Positions 50,924 through 59,708 of a stretch of 64,000 bases of DNA are shown here, one piece after another (position 1 is the first letter of the stretch; each line of letters starts with the position of its first letter). This stretch comes from Solibacillus sp040273735. Its GTDB lineage: Bacteria > Bacillota > Bacilli > Bacillales_A > Planococcaceae. Under the pieces are notes generated by a model that made no database searches, was not told the origin of the DNA, and saw nothing but the letters and a program-made list of their open reading frames with translations. The translations under genes and the position numbers were made by a program. The stretch spans positions 182,489 through 246,488 of the forward strand of contig NZ_JBELZM010000003.1 in assembly GCF_040273735.1 (NCBI RefSeq). The letters are read 5' to 3'.

Positions 50924-51597
50924 TGGCGACGATAGGAAGTTTCGGTGATGTTGTATTTGAAGTTTCAGATAAAAAAAGCATTTTCTTGTCGGATATAGCT
51001 CGTTCTGAAAGTTCTCGCTGGGAAGATCACGAACTATCTATACACAAGCCTCGTTCGCGCTTTATTGGTGGTAATTTATTTGACTTCACATTTACGATTA
51101 AATTAAGAGCAGAAATGGGTATCAATCCAACAGTCGAAATGGAAAAGTTACGAAAGAAAAATAGAAATGGTGTAACAAGCCCATTCGTGATTGGTAACAA
51201 ACCTATATCAGTTAATAATTTCTCGATACGTCAAATCGATGAGACTTTCCAACATGTCGATGGAATAGGTCGTATTGCAGCAATTGAAGCAAGGGTCACG
51301 TTAAAGGAACACGTAAATGATAATACGAAGTTGAAAAAGACAACTACGTCCAATTCAACAGCTAATGCGAAAAAAAATAAGAGTGCGCCGGCAACTAAAA
51401 AGTCCACTGGCACCATTACAATCACAGCTAATTCTATTAACATTCGAAATAGCCCGTCCATGAGTGCAAAAATAATAGGTGTGGCTGCAAAAAATCAAAA
51501 ATATACAGTGTATGGAATTAAATCAGGTTTTTACAATATTGGAAACGGAAAATACATTGGTGCAAATTCGAAATATAGCAATTATAAAAAGGGGTGA
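50923..51597 (+). CDS. gpU-like tail protein with C-terminal SH3 domain
   Basis: 224 aa. Residues 1-130 (IGSFGDVVFEVSDKKSIFLS; GGNLFDFTFTIKLRAEMGIN) match the P2 gpU family. A Ser/Thr/Lys linker (TTTSNSTANAKKNKSAPATK) leads to a bacterial SH3 domain (ITANSINIRNSPSMSAKIIG; AKNQKYTVYGIKSGFYNIGN). SH3b domains bind peptidoglycan, so the tail may touch the wall through this protein. Confidence 0.82.
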   Translation: MATIGSFGDVVFEVSDKKSIFLSDIARSESSRWEDHELSIHKPRSRFIGGNLFDFTFTIKLRAEMGINPTVEMEKLRKKNRNGVTSPFVIGNKPISVNNFSIRQIDETFQHVDGIGRIAAIEARVTLKEHVNDNTKLKKTTTSNSTANAKKNKSAPATKKSTGTITITANSINIRNSPSMSAKIIGVAAKNQKYTVYGIKSGFYNIGNGKYIGANSKYSNYKKG

Positions 51598-51602
51598 TCA
51601 AG

Positions 51603-51908
51603 GTGGTCTATGAAATAGAAAGTGGCAAATTTGAAATCGATTATTCGGCCAGTGGTATTAAGGCTAAATTACAAAATATCCGTTTTATTATAAACTCTTT
51701 TGCATATAGCTGTGTTCTGGCACGTGAAATCGGATTTGAAGCTGCAGTGGATGCACCAATTCAAATTGCCCCCGCATTGAATTCGACTGCATTAATACAA
51801 GCATTAAATAACTATGATACGACCATTATTGTAGAGAGTATTGATACCGTTGTTGATGCACAGTCAGGAATAATTAAATTTAAAGTGAAGGTGAATTTTG
51901 ATGACTAG
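51603..51908 (+). CDS. Baseplate wedge protein W position (gp25-like)
   Basis: About 101 aa from GTG 51603 (AAAGGGGTG upstream); GTG 51594 is an alternative. IRFIINSFAYSCVLAREIGF and VVDAQSGIIKFKVKVNF fit the small wedge protein between hub and gpJ in contractile baseplates. Sequence similarity to gpW is weak, so this rests mainly on position. Confidence 0.65.
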   Translation: MVYEIESGKFEIDYSASGIKAKLQNIRFIINSFAYSCVLAREIGFEAAVDAPIQIAPALNSTALIQALNNYDTTIIVESIDTVVDAQSGIIKFKVKVNFDD

Positions 51909-53013
51909 ATTTAATCTACCTGGACTAGAGTTGTTGCAGAAGGCACCAGAAATAATAGAACAATCAATGCTATCTATTATTGAAAATGAAACGGGAATCA
52001 CTTTAGATAATACAGATCCACGCCGAGTAACAGTAAAAGCGTTAGCTTATTTCGTATCGTTAGAACGAAATAATTTAGAACACGCAATTAAACAGACATT
52101 TCTATCTTATGCCGTAGATGAAGCGCTCGATCATCAAGGCAGTAATTCAAATACACCACGAATTGAACCAAAGGCTGCCAGAACAATAATTAAATATGTA
52201 CTAGATGAAAATCGCGTGTCTACATTCGTTGTGAATGAAGGTACGCGATATTTAGTTTCCAACACATATTTCGAAGCGATTGAAACAGTCGCTATACCAG
52301 TAGGAACTCATGAGTTTGAAATTGAAGCGCAATGTACAGAAGTAGGCGCTATTGGTAACGGATACTTGCCTGGAGAGATTACAACTTTAGTGCAGCCTGA
52401 AAACTGGGTCGTATCCATTTCAAATACAACAACAACTTCAGGTGGTGCTGAATTAGAAGATGATGAGCCATACGCTGAACGTATTCGGATTGCTGATGAT
52501 AAATATTCAACAGCTGGGGCTGAACTAGGCTATGAATATTGGGCAAAGGCATCTTCACAAAACATCATCGATATCTCAGTAGATTCACCTGAGCCAAATA
52601 AAGTTGATATTCGTGTATTAATGGTGGGTGGAACATTACCAACTGAAACAGATTTAGACTTAGTTTTGGAAAGAGTAAATCAAAAGAAAGTACGTCCAAT
52701 GACAGATGTTGTCACAGCATCTGCACCAGATTTAGTTTCTTATGATGCCAATACAACCTATTGGATTAGTATCGAGAAGTCGGCGATGGTAAATAAAATT
52801 CAAGCAAATGTTCAACAAGCTTACAATGATTATTTAATATGGCAACGAAGTAAGATGGGCCGTGACGTCGATTTAAGTGAATTGGTAGCACGGTTGAAAA
52901 CTGCTGGTGCTTCTCGAGTAAATATTGACTCATTAATGTTTATTGAAATCGACCATAAAAGTGTGGCGCAAGCGGGATCGGAACAATTAGTGTTCGGGGG
53001 TTTTAGCGAATGA
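51901..53013 (+). CDS. Baseplate J protein
   Basis: 371 aa from ATG 51901. Conserved gpJ blocks: RVTVKALAYFVSLERNNLEH, VPVGTHEFEIEAQCTEVGAIGNGYLPGEI and GGAELEDDEPYAERIRIADD. It forms the baseplate wedges. Overlaps gpW by 8 bp and gpI by 4 bp. Confidence 0.93.
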   Translation: MTRFNLPGLELLQKAPEIIEQSMLSIIENETGITLDNTDPRRVTVKALAYFVSLERNNLEHAIKQTFLSYAVDEALDHQGSNSNTPRIEPKAARTIIKYVLDENRVSTFVVNEGTRYLVSNTYFEAIETVAIPVGTHEFEIEAQCTEVGAIGNGYLPGEITTLVQPENWVVSISNTTTTSGGAELEDDEPYAERIRIADDKYSTAGAELGYEYWAKASSQNIIDISVDSPEPNKVDIRVLMVGGTLPTETDLDLVLERVNQKKVRPMTDVVTASAPDLVSYDANTTYWISIEKSAMVNKIQANVQQAYNDYLIWQRSKMGRDVDLSELVARLKTAGASRVNIDSLMFIEIDHKSVAQAGSEQLVFGGFSE

Positions 53014-53672
53014 TTCAATTAAATCATGAGCAGGTCCTGAGAAAACTATTGCCTCACAGTTTAAATGATGATATATACACGAATGCATTAATGAATGCAG
53101 TGGAATATGAATTGAAATTGGCTTATGAAGAAGCGGAAACAATGGCTGATATATGGAATCCATCAAATGCTCCTGAAGAAATATTAGATTTTCTTGCTGC
53201 AGAAAAAGTCATTGAATACTACCATCTGTTAACGCTAGATGAAAAAAGAAAGCTGTTGGCTAATGCATCTGTGTTGAAGCGAATCAAAGGGACGATTGGT
53301 GCACTTGAAGAAATAATGAAAATATTAAATGTAACCGGAGAAGTTCAAGAGTGGAATGAATACGGTGGAGTTCCGGGGTATATTCGAGTCATTTTAGATG
53401 TTTCTGAAAGAGGTCTTGATGAAGGCACAATTAATATGCTCGAGAGATTAATCATGATTTACAAACGTAAATCCACTTGGATTGAAAGTATCATCGCGAA
53501 ATTAACCAATCGTGCTAAATATTATGTAGGCACTTTAATTATTGGTGGAGAAGCGCTGACAATTTATCCTTGGTCAGTCGACGAAATCATTGTAAACATA
53601 AAACAATCGGTAAAAACTGCTCAAATCAATGTAGATTCAACAGTCATTTACCCGTACGAAGGAGGTAATTAA
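53010..53672 (+). CDS. Tail protein I
   Basis: 220 aa, P2 gpI family. RKLLPHSLNDDIYTNALMNAVEYELKLAY-type N-terminus and NPSNAPEEILDFLAAEKVIEYY block are typical, as is KGTIGALEEIMKIL. It links baseplate wedges to tail fibres. Confidence 0.9.
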   Translation: MIQLNHEQVLRKLLPHSLNDDIYTNALMNAVEYELKLAYEEAETMADIWNPSNAPEEILDFLAAEKVIEYYHLLTLDEKRKLLANASVLKRIKGTIGALEEIMKILNVTGEVQEWNEYGGVPGYIRVILDVSERGLDEGTINMLERLIMIYKRKSTWIESIIAKLTNRAKYYVGTLIIGGEALTIYPWSVDEIIVNIKQSVKTAQINVDSTVIYPYEGGN

Positions 53673-55229
53673 ATGAGTGAATTCTATATGGTTCTCACCA
53701 ATGTTGGGTTAGCGAAGTTAGCAAATGCTCAAATCAGTAACAGCACTGTTAATTTAACGCAACTGGCAGTCGGTGATGGTAACGGATCGTATTACACACC
53801 ATCTCAAACAGCTACAGCCCTAAAGAAAGAAGTATGGCGAGGCCCAATAGCTTCTGTAGCAGCAGACTTCACTAATCCTAATTGGTTGAATATTGAAGGA
53901 TTTATTCCAGCAACAGCCGGAGGTTTCACCATTCGTGAACTAGGCATTTTTGATGGAGATGGCAATCTATTTGCAATAGGTAAAGTTCCAGAAACGTATA
54001 AACCAGTATTATCTCAGGGAAGCACGAAGGACTTGTCTTTGAAAGCTATTTTAGAAGTAGCCAATACAAGTAATGTAACAATGGTTGTAGATCCAAATGT
54101 CATTGTTGCTAGTCGTAAATATGTAGATGACAAAACACAGATTTTTGTAACGAATTTAACACAAATTGAGCAAGAATTAAGTGAATTAGAAACAGAATTT
54201 ATTAAACATTCGGGCGATAAAACAGCTCATATTACATCGCAAGAACGTACTAAATGGGATACGGCACTACAACCAGCGACATATTCAGCTACAAATACCA
54301 TCATGAACATTGGTAGTAGTTATGCCTCAAGGGTTTTTCCAACAATAAGTTGGTCTGGCGGCGGACCAGAACTATGGGAGACAGCCATGGTAGTACCAGA
54401 GGGAGGGATTTGGGGAGTACTAGAAATAGAAATCGCTGGTTACTCTGCATCGTCTGGCGGGGCTAGGGTTCTGGTGGAAATAGGCATTAACGCACAAGCG
54501 ACAGGTCCTTCATCACAATTCGGGCTCGATTTTAAAATCCTGCAAATGAGTTCCCGCTTCGCGGCCAATTTCTATGTAGATTTTGAACACAGACCAGAGA
54601 CAAGAACTGTTCTTGTGAAAGTTTACAAGAGGACATATAACGACCTGATAACACTGAAATTTAATCTACTTTTAAACACGCGCGGAACGACAGCATTCCA
54701 GATGTTACAGCGTTTTAACGGTGGGTCATTTTACAATTCAGCGGCACCAACAACTGCAATACAACAAGACCTTTTTCAATCTGTCAGTAATGGTAAATCT
54801 GCCATAGCGAGCGCCATTTCTGACGGAGGGGTTTATACAAGCCCTGTTGAAACGTTCGCGAATATGGCAAATAACATTCGGCAATTGGCTTCTTCTGGTT
54901 ATAAAATGGCAACAGGTTCTAGCCCCAATGTGCAAGTAGTTTTAGATGTACCTGCAGGTACTTTCGGTTTTACGCCTAAAGTTATACTAACTCGAGCATT
55001 AGGAAGTGCTTATCTATGGTCTACTCAGTACATTAAAGCGGATGCGTTTTATCCTGGTAGTGTGGGTATGGGGGAGACTTCGGCACGGGATTTGAGTGGA
55101 TCTACTGATTATGTTGATGAAACATACGGAAGTACGGTACTACGAGTAGGCGGTTTCCGAATCAACGCAACGACAGCCAATACTTATCCTTCCGGAGGTA
55201 CTGCTGTAACTTGGTGGGCATTTGGGTAA
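53673..55229 (+). CDS. Tail fibre (tail-collar type) protein
   Basis: 518 aa, start 1 bp after gpI. The N-terminal 150 residues (YMVLTNVGLAKLANAQISNS; IPATAGGFTIRELGIFDGDG) are the DUF3751/collar fibre attachment domain of P2 gpH-type proteins. A short coiled coil (QIEQELSELETEFIKHSGDK) follows, then a beta-rich tip that probably decides the host receptor. The tip ends in TTANTYPSGGTAVTWWAFG, a Trp-rich end as in many fibre tips. Confidence 0.88.
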   Translation: MSEFYMVLTNVGLAKLANAQISNSTVNLTQLAVGDGNGSYYTPSQTATALKKEVWRGPIASVAADFTNPNWLNIEGFIPATAGGFTIRELGIFDGDGNLFAIGKVPETYKPVLSQGSTKDLSLKAILEVANTSNVTMVVDPNVIVASRKYVDDKTQIFVTNLTQIEQELSELETEFIKHSGDKTAHITSQERTKWDTALQPATYSATNTIMNIGSSYASRVFPTISWSGGGPELWETAMVVPEGGIWGVLEIEIAGYSASSGGARVLVEIGINAQATGPSSQFGLDFKILQMSSRFAANFYVDFEHRPETRTVLVKVYKRTYNDLITLKFNLLLNTRGTTAFQMLQRFNGGSFYNSAAPTTAIQQDLFQSVSNGKSAIASAISDGGVYTSPVETFANMANNIRQLASSGYKMATGSSPNVQVVLDVPAGTFGFTPKVILTRALGSAYLWSTQYIKADAFYPGSVGMGETSARDLSGSTDYVDETYGSTVLRVGGFRINATTANTYPSGGTAVTWWAFG

Positions 55230-55247
55230 TAAAAGGAGGTTATATGA

Positions 55248-55535
55248 TTGGACAAAACAGGAACGCGCGTCTTTTATGATGCAGCAAATGGAAATCTGGT
55301 GGCTACATTGCATAGAGTGTTTGGTGGGATTGAACGACAACCGATTGAACAACTAGAATACCTGGACATTGGTTTTGATAACTTTGACCCTATGACACAT
55401 GAAATCGTCTCGGTTGAAAATGGTCAACCTGTAATAGTTTCTATTTATCAAGAGTCAGAAGAAGAGAAACGTATTCGGGAATTAGAAGATGCACTATTAT
55501 TACAAGCAGAAAATGAAGTTGGAGGGATTCTATAA
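55248..55535 (+). CDS. Fibre-associated hypothetical protein
   Basis: 95 aa, TTG start with AAAGGAGG. TRVFYDAANGNLVATLHRVF and EQLEYLDIGFDNFDPMTHEI recur in small proteins directly after fibre genes in Bacillales phages. The acidic C-terminus forms a helix (EEEKRIRELEDALLLQAENE). Possibly a fibre assembly chaperone. Confidence 0.6.
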   Translation: MDKTGTRVFYDAANGNLVATLHRVFGGIERQPIEQLEYLDIGFDNFDPMTHEIVSVENGQPVIVSIYQESEEEKRIRELEDALLLQAENEVGGIL

Positions 55536-55699
55536 TGACAAATGTAAATCCAGTAGTAGTAAGAATCGCAGCAGAAAGAATTATGAACGGTGGTTTAAAT
55601 CCAAAGACGGGTGAAATTTACGTTCTAGATGATATTACAAATCCAGATTATCGAGAAGCTGTCGAGAATTACATTTTAGAGAATACAGAAGGAATTTAA
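55535..55699 (+). CDS. Small tail-region protein, 54 aa
   Basis: ATG 55535 overlaps the preceding TAA by one base, with GGAGGG upstream. RIAAERIMNGGLNPKTGEIY and the following DDITNPDYREAVENYIL look like the XkdX-position proteins that end phage tail operons. Function unknown. Confidence 0.6.
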   Translation: MTNVNPVVVRIAAERIMNGGLNPKTGEIYVLDDITNPDYREAVENYILENTEGI

Positions 55700-55782
55700 A
55701 CGCAGTCAATCGGCTAGCGTTAATTTTTATGCCTTTTTTCTTCTTGTTTGTTATGATTAGGTTGCATCAAGGAGGGAACAGC

Positions 55783-55938
55783 ATGAAAAATTACAAAAAC
55801 GACGATGAAATGATTGAGGAATTGTATAACATTATGAGATACATCCAAACGCAACATCGCACAAATGACGAAGCGGTTGAAGCATCGTATTCATTAGAAA
55901 ATGCAATAATTGAAATAAGAGAATCAGTAGATATCTAA
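55783..55938 (+). CDS. Hypothetical acidic protein, 51 aa
   Basis: From ATG 55783, the first ATG with a ribosome-binding site (AAGGAGGG); the frame is open upstream without one. Helical and acidic (DDEMIEELYNIMRYIQTQHR). Followed directly by a terminator. No family recognised. Confidence 0.55.
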   Translation: MKNYKNDDEMIEELYNIMRYIQTQHRTNDEAVEASYSLENAIIEIRESVDI

Positions 55939-55944
55939 CGTACT

Positions 55945-55974
55945 GCCTTCCACAATTATCTGTGGAGGGCTTTT
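55945..55974 (+). terminator. Terminator before the lysis genes (GCCTTCCACA type)
   Basis: GCCTTCCACA (55945-55954) pairs with TGTGGAGGGC (55961-55970), then TTTT. The same stem occurs at 57533 and 57955. Confidence 0.8.
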
Positions 55975-56021
55975 ATATTGCCAATGGATTGGGGGAAATG
56001 AGGATGCCGGAGGTGACATCC

Positions 56022-56402
56022 ATGCAAGAAGCATTCCAAAAAGTGGGAGAACACGATGTGGCGATCAATCAAAACATCTTACCACGAATAGAAGTACTAG
56101 AAAAAGAACATTTAGATTTCAAGCAGGAAATGACAAGCTTTAAAGCGGAAATGACCAATCTGCAAAAAGGGCAAAAAGATGTGGAAGTAACCGTTATGAA
56201 AGATGGCAAGGAAACACGGGACCTACTCAAACCTTTCGCCGATCACGCATTAAAGCAAATGGAATTTGAAGCGCAGGCAAAAAAAGAAATTGCCATCAAA
56301 AAGTTGGACAATAAAGATAAAGCAACTGTGGCCCTATACGGTGCGATTGGTAGTGGAGGTATTGTGACAATTATCGCGGGATTCATGGCTTTATTTAAAT
56401 AG
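56022..56402 (+). CDS. XhlA-like lysis-associated membrane protein
   Basis: 126 aa from ATG 56022, which has GGAGGTGA at 56009-56016; ATGs at 55998 and 56004 give longer forms. A long charged coiled coil (NILPRIEVLEKEHLDFKQEM and on) ends in one membrane span (ALYGAIGSGGIVTIIAGFMALF). PBSX XhlA has this plan and acts with the holin in lysis. It is followed 12 bp later by the holin gene. Confidence 0.75.
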   Translation: MQEAFQKVGEHDVAINQNILPRIEVLEKEHLDFKQEMTSFKAEMTNLQKGQKDVEVTVMKDGKETRDLLKPFADHALKQMEFEAQAKKEIAIKKLDNKDKATVALYGAIGSGGIVTIIAGFMALFK

Positions 56403-56414
56403 GAGGGAAATGTT

Positions 56415-56678
56415 ATGGATTTAACAACATTATTTATTATCGCAGCATCGATTACGATTTTAGTAACAGCCTTTATTGAGGTATTTAAAAGAACTACAAA
56501 TGTTCCGATTCGCTACTTGCCGATTACATCCATTGTAACCGGTATTTTTGTGGCCATTATTGTTACACCGTTTGCTGATTATGATTACTACACAATGGTT
56601 GTTGCTGGTGCAATTGCTGGTTTGTCCGCATGTGGCTTATTCGATTTAACTAAAGTAGCAAAGGATGAGCGTAAATGA
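56415..56678 (+). CDS. Holin
   Basis: 87 aa with three hydrophobic spans (TTLFIIAASITILVTAFIEV; LPITSIVTGIFVAIIVTPF; MVVAGAIAGLSACGLF) and a charged C-terminus (KVAKDERK). It makes the membrane holes that release the amidase at lysis. It overlaps the amidase start by 4 bp. Confidence 0.88.
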   Translation: MDLTTLFIIAASITILVTAFIEVFKRTTNVPIRYLPITSIVTGIFVAIIVTPFADYDYYTMVVAGAIAGLSACGLFDLTKVAKDERK

Positions 56679-57457
56679 TTACTATTTCCGGTGGACATTA
56701 CGGGAAGCGTACTGGAGCACTCGGCTTAATTGATGAAGGTGAAGAAAATATTCGGGTAGCTAAAGAAGTAACAGCGATATTACGTGCATCAGGTATTACA
56801 ACTAACTACATTGAGGATAATGTCAGTAAGTCAGCAAAGCAAAATATACCGTGGTTAATCGCAATGCATAATAAAACCGATCGTGAGATTGATGTGAGTA
56901 TTCATTTTAATTCGTCGGTCGGTACGCATAGCAAAGGGATTGGTACCGAAACACTTGTATACAGCGATAAAAATAAAGCAGTTGCACAAAAGATTACGGA
57001 TGCAATTGCAAATGTTTCGGGTTTGAAAAATCGTGGAGTTAAAATTCGTACTGACTTAGGATTATTAAAAGGTACAAATAAACCTTGCTACTTAATTGAG
57101 GTATGCTTTGTTAATGACACAGTAGACGTAGCATTATACCGTAGAGACTTTGATAAAATATGTCGTGCCATTGCAAACGAATTAGCAAAAGCAGTTGGGA
57201 AATCACTAAAGCCTTCCACAACTTCTTCAATTGTGGAGGACAAGGGGGCGCGTAAATTGGATATTAATAGTCCATCTTTAAATGATCTTGCGAAAAGTAT
57301 TCTGGAAAGTAAAGCGCAACGTGAAATCCTTGTGAATTATGCAATTGCCGAGGGTATGCACAAATCATGGCTAGATAAATTAAACAATCGTACAATTACC
57401 AATGATGAAATTTTAGTATTAGCAGCTGCGGCAATTCTTAATACATCAAAAGTTTGA
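56675..57457 (+). CDS. N-acetylmuramoyl-L-alanine amidase (endolysin)
   Basis: 260 aa. Residues 1-175 are an Amidase_3 domain. Zinc ligands lie in SGGHYGKRTGA (His), DEGEENIRVA (Glu) and SIHFNSS (His), with the catalytic Glu in LIEVCFVND. The C-terminal 70 residues, after the linker SLKPSTTSSIVEDKG, are helical (SLNDLAKSILESKAQREILV) and are neither LysM nor SH3. They are probably a wall-binding part of another type. Confidence 0.92.
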   Translation: MITISGGHYGKRTGALGLIDEGEENIRVAKEVTAILRASGITTNYIEDNVSKSAKQNIPWLIAMHNKTDREIDVSIHFNSSVGTHSKGIGTETLVYSDKNKAVAQKITDAIANVSGLKNRGVKIRTDLGLLKGTNKPCYLIEVCFVNDTVDVALYRRDFDKICRAIANELAKAVGKSLKPSTTSSIVEDKGARKLDINSPSLNDLAKSILESKAQREILVNYAIAEGMHKSWLDKLNNRTITNDEILVLAAAAILNTSKV

Positions 57458-57532
57458 CGAACAATTTTAATTTCACTATATTATAAGTAGTGAATTGGCT
57501 ATTCACTTTGCGTGATGGATAAAACACAGTAT

Positions 57533-57562
57533 GCCTTCCACATAATATGGTGGAGGGTATTT
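57533..57562 (+). terminator. Terminator after the amidase (GCCTTCCACA type)
   Basis: CCTTCCAC (within 57533-57542) pairs with GTGGAGGG (57550-57557), then TATTTTTT. The first ATG of the next frame lies inside this hairpin. Confidence 0.7.
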
Positions 57563-57567
57563 TTTAT

Positions 57568-57951
57568 TTGCCCAAAAATGGTTATGATAAGTATGAGGTG
57601 GAGGCTGTGTTAAATACTATTGATCGCGAATTAGCTCACAAATACATAATTACTGAATTGATGATACGCACACTTGAAAGAGATCGGCAGCATACTGAAG
57701 CGTTTAAGATGAAGGATGTCATGGATAAATTCTTTGAACAGGCCATTAGAAAAGCAAAAGATGAATTATTAGCATTGAAAAATGAAATGGGTAAAATCGG
57801 TTTGCGTAAGCAAGAAGAAAAAAGGCTAGATGACACAGTTACGGTTTATACCTTTGTAGAACGTGGACTTTCAGCCGAATTGCGCTATATGAATTATGCT
57901 TTACGTAACCATACAATGAAGGAAATTGAACGATTGTTGAATCTAAATTAA
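57568..57951 (+). CDS. Hypothetical phage protein after the lysis genes
   Basis: About 127 aa from TTG 57568 with GGTGGAGGG upstream; an in-frame ATG at 57547 is inside the terminator stem. Mostly helical (LNTIDRELAHKYIITELMIR), with the C-terminal segment DTVTVYTFVERGLSAELRYMNYALR conserved-looking. It lies between two GCCTTCCACA-type terminators. Function unknown. Confidence 0.55.
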   Translation: MPKNGYDKYEVEAVLNTIDRELAHKYIITELMIRTLERDRQHTEAFKMKDVMDKFFEQAIRKAKDELLALKNEMGKIGLRKQEEKRLDDTVTVYTFVERGLSAELRYMNYALRNHTMKEIERLLNLN

Positions 57952-57954
57952 AAA

Positions 57955-57985
57955 GCCTTCCACAGATCAGTTGTGGAGGGCTCAT
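57955..57985. terminator. Bidirectional terminator between convergent genes
   Basis: GCCTTCCACA (57955-57964) pairs with TGTGGAGGGC (57972-57981). An A run precedes and a T-rich stretch follows, so it can stop both the rightward late genes and the leftward right-end module. Confidence 0.8.
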
Positions 57986-57988
57986 TCT

Positions 57989-58492
57989 TTATATACCAAG
58001 CAATTGTTTCTTCTTCGCATCAAATTCATCTTGTGTTAAAATCCCATCGTCCAACAAGCCTTTTAATTCACGAAGTTCGTTTGCAGTATCTGTTTTAACT
58101 TTATGTTCCGGTTTTTTATCTTCAGTTTTTAAATGTTCAATAATTGCTTTGATTTCATTTGCAATTGCAATTGATACACCGTCAATGACTGCAGCATTGC
58201 CTGACGTTGTGATTTTTAATGTAGAGAATACAAATGATGAATCAATGTCGATAGAGGTAATGTTACCAAGTGGAATACTCTTTTCGGCGTTCGATAATAA
58301 GCCTTTTACTTCATGCAATATTACACGTTTATCTGTTACATACAATTGTGTTTTCAAATCCTTAGAAGCGCACACACCTAATAATGATTCGCCTTCATTC
58401 GATAAGCGATCCTCGAATAATTTAATCTGCCCTGCTATTGCTTTCTTCTTCCCGAATCCAGCCATTTTAATTGTTTCTTCAATTGTGTTCAT
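57989..58492 (-). CDS. PH-domain protein with C-terminal SHOCT
   Basis: 167 aa, AGGAGG before ATG 58492. Residues about 30-115 form a bacterial PH-like domain (GVCASKDLKTQLYVTDKRVI; IPLGNITSIDIDSSFVFSTL). The last 30 residues are a SHOCT helix pair (NELRELKGLLDDGILTQDEF). SHOCT domains mark small oligomerising or membrane-associated proteins of unknown role. It is the last gene of the leftward module and has no other phage-like features. Confidence 0.8.
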   Translation of the reverse strand: MNTIEETIKMAGFGKKKAIAGQIKLFEDRLSNEGESLLGVCASKDLKTQLYVTDKRVILHEVKGLLSNAEKSIPLGNITSIDIDSSFVFSTLKITTSGNAAVIDGVSIAIANEIKAIIEHLKTEDKKPEHKVKTDTANELRELKGLLDDGILTQDEFDAKKKQLLGI

Positions 58493-58536
58493 TCCAAATC
58501 CTCCTAAATAGTAATTTCCATAATGTTACCATATTA

Positions 58537-59100
58537 TTAAACAGCTTCGCCAACTTCTCTTAGAATATCCAAGAATAACGGTGACAATTGAATTAACACA
58601 TAACCAAGCCCTGCATTCATAATCATGTTCCAAGCTCTTTCGCTATTACCGAACATGAAGAAGAAACAGGCACCAATCATAATTACACTTGCTATAGGGA
58701 ATGAAATGGCTACCATAATTTGAACCATCGGATCTAAAATTGTTGCGAGTGTTTCTAATGATTTATCTGCAATGAATCCAGTTTGTTGAGGAATCGCATT
58801 AACAACTAATGGTGTATATGCTTCTGTCAGTGTGGAAGGCTCTGGGAATGGTGAATGTTGCAATACGTTTATCGATTCAGTAATAGGCGTTGTTGCAACG
58901 ACTTCACTCGCCTTTTTAGTGCTTTGATACATGGCATATCCGGCAGCCCCTAACACTGGAATCGATGCCATAACGACTACATCCTTTTTCGTTGCATAAC
59001 CTTGTTCAACTCGCATTTTCTCCAGGTCCTCAAAACGCTCCGAATAATCCGTAAACTCACCTGCAGGAACAACCTTTGTTTTATTCTTATTGAAGAACAT
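58537..59100 (-). CDS. VirB2/TrbC-like membrane protein
   Basis: 187 aa. A charged cytosolic N-terminus is followed by a weak span (VVVMASIPVLGAAGYAMYQS). A C-terminal pair of hydrophobic segments (MVQIMVAISFPIASVIMIGA; MNAGLGYVLIQLSPLFLDIL) resembles TrbC/VirB2-type pilin-like subunits. It lies between a PH-SHOCT gene and a replication-relaxation gene, a set more typical of conjugative elements and phage-plasmids than of virion assembly. AGGAGG precedes ATG. Confidence 0.6.
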   Translation of the reverse strand: MFFNKNKTKVVPAGEFTDYSERFEDLEKMRVEQGYATKKDVVVMASIPVLGAAGYAMYQSTKKASEVVATTPITESINVLQHSPFPEPSTLTEAYTPLVVNAIPQQTGFIADKSLETLATILDPMVQIMVAISFPIASVIMIGACFFFMFGNSERAWNMIMNAGLGYVLIQLSPLFLDILREVGEAV

Positions 59101-59114
59101 TTAATTTCCTCCTC

Positions 59115-59708
59115 TTATTGAATATCGTTAATAGTGAACACCTTGAAATTCAGACCATTACATGCGCTCTCTAACTGCTTTCTGCGGTGCTCGGTAGTTG
59201 TTAACCATACAAGTGTAGGGAAATAGCCGAATTGTTTTTCAAGGCTATTTGAAAGCTCTTTATAACGGTTAATTTTCGCTCGATTTTCTTTCATGCTTTG
59301 TAAATTATCGACTTCTAAAAAGTGATAAAAGCCATTACGGGTGAATACCGCATCTGCAATAACAGACGTTTTATCATCCGATATTTTTACTTCATTTCGC
59401 CAATCCTTTGGGCATTTGAAATGTAGCCATATTTCATTCCGCATAACTACGTGCTGCACATGGCCGCCTTTTTTACGGACCTTTTCACAATCCACATATT
59501 CACGGCCGTTTTTATTTAAATAATAAATCGATTGGTACCCATCACGTACACATATTAAGTAATCCGATAAATTTCTAAGTACTCTATTTGTATTGCAAAT
59601 TTTACCTAACTTAAAATAAGCGGCTAATTGATCACGAGTAAGGAAATCAAATTTCTTCAAAAGTAACAGTATTTGTTCGTTCCGTTGACTTAACTGTTGG
59701 ACTTTCAA
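59115..59708 (-). CDS. Replication-relaxation family protein
   Basis: About 197 aa from TTG 59708, which is 6 bp after AAGGAGG; ATG 59714 would touch that site. The N-terminal winged helix (NEQILLLLKKFDFLTRDQLA) is followed by a nuclease-like or plasmid-relaxation domain (NEVKISDDKTSVIADAVFTR; YHFLEVDNLQSMKENRAKIN). Family members occur on Actinobacterial and Firmicutes plasmids and in Bacillus phages. The start lies 62 bp inside the upstream FtsK-like gene. Confidence 0.75.
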   Translation of the reverse strand: MKVQQLSQRNEQILLLLKKFDFLTRDQLAAYFKLGKICNTNRVLRNLSDYLICVRDGYQSIYYLNKNGREYVDCEKVRKKGGHVQHVVMRNEIWLHFKCPKDWRNEVKISDDKTSVIADAVFTRNGFYHFLEVDNLQSMKENRAKINRYKELSNSLEKQFGYFPTLVWLTTTEHRRKQLESACNGLNFKVFTINDIQ

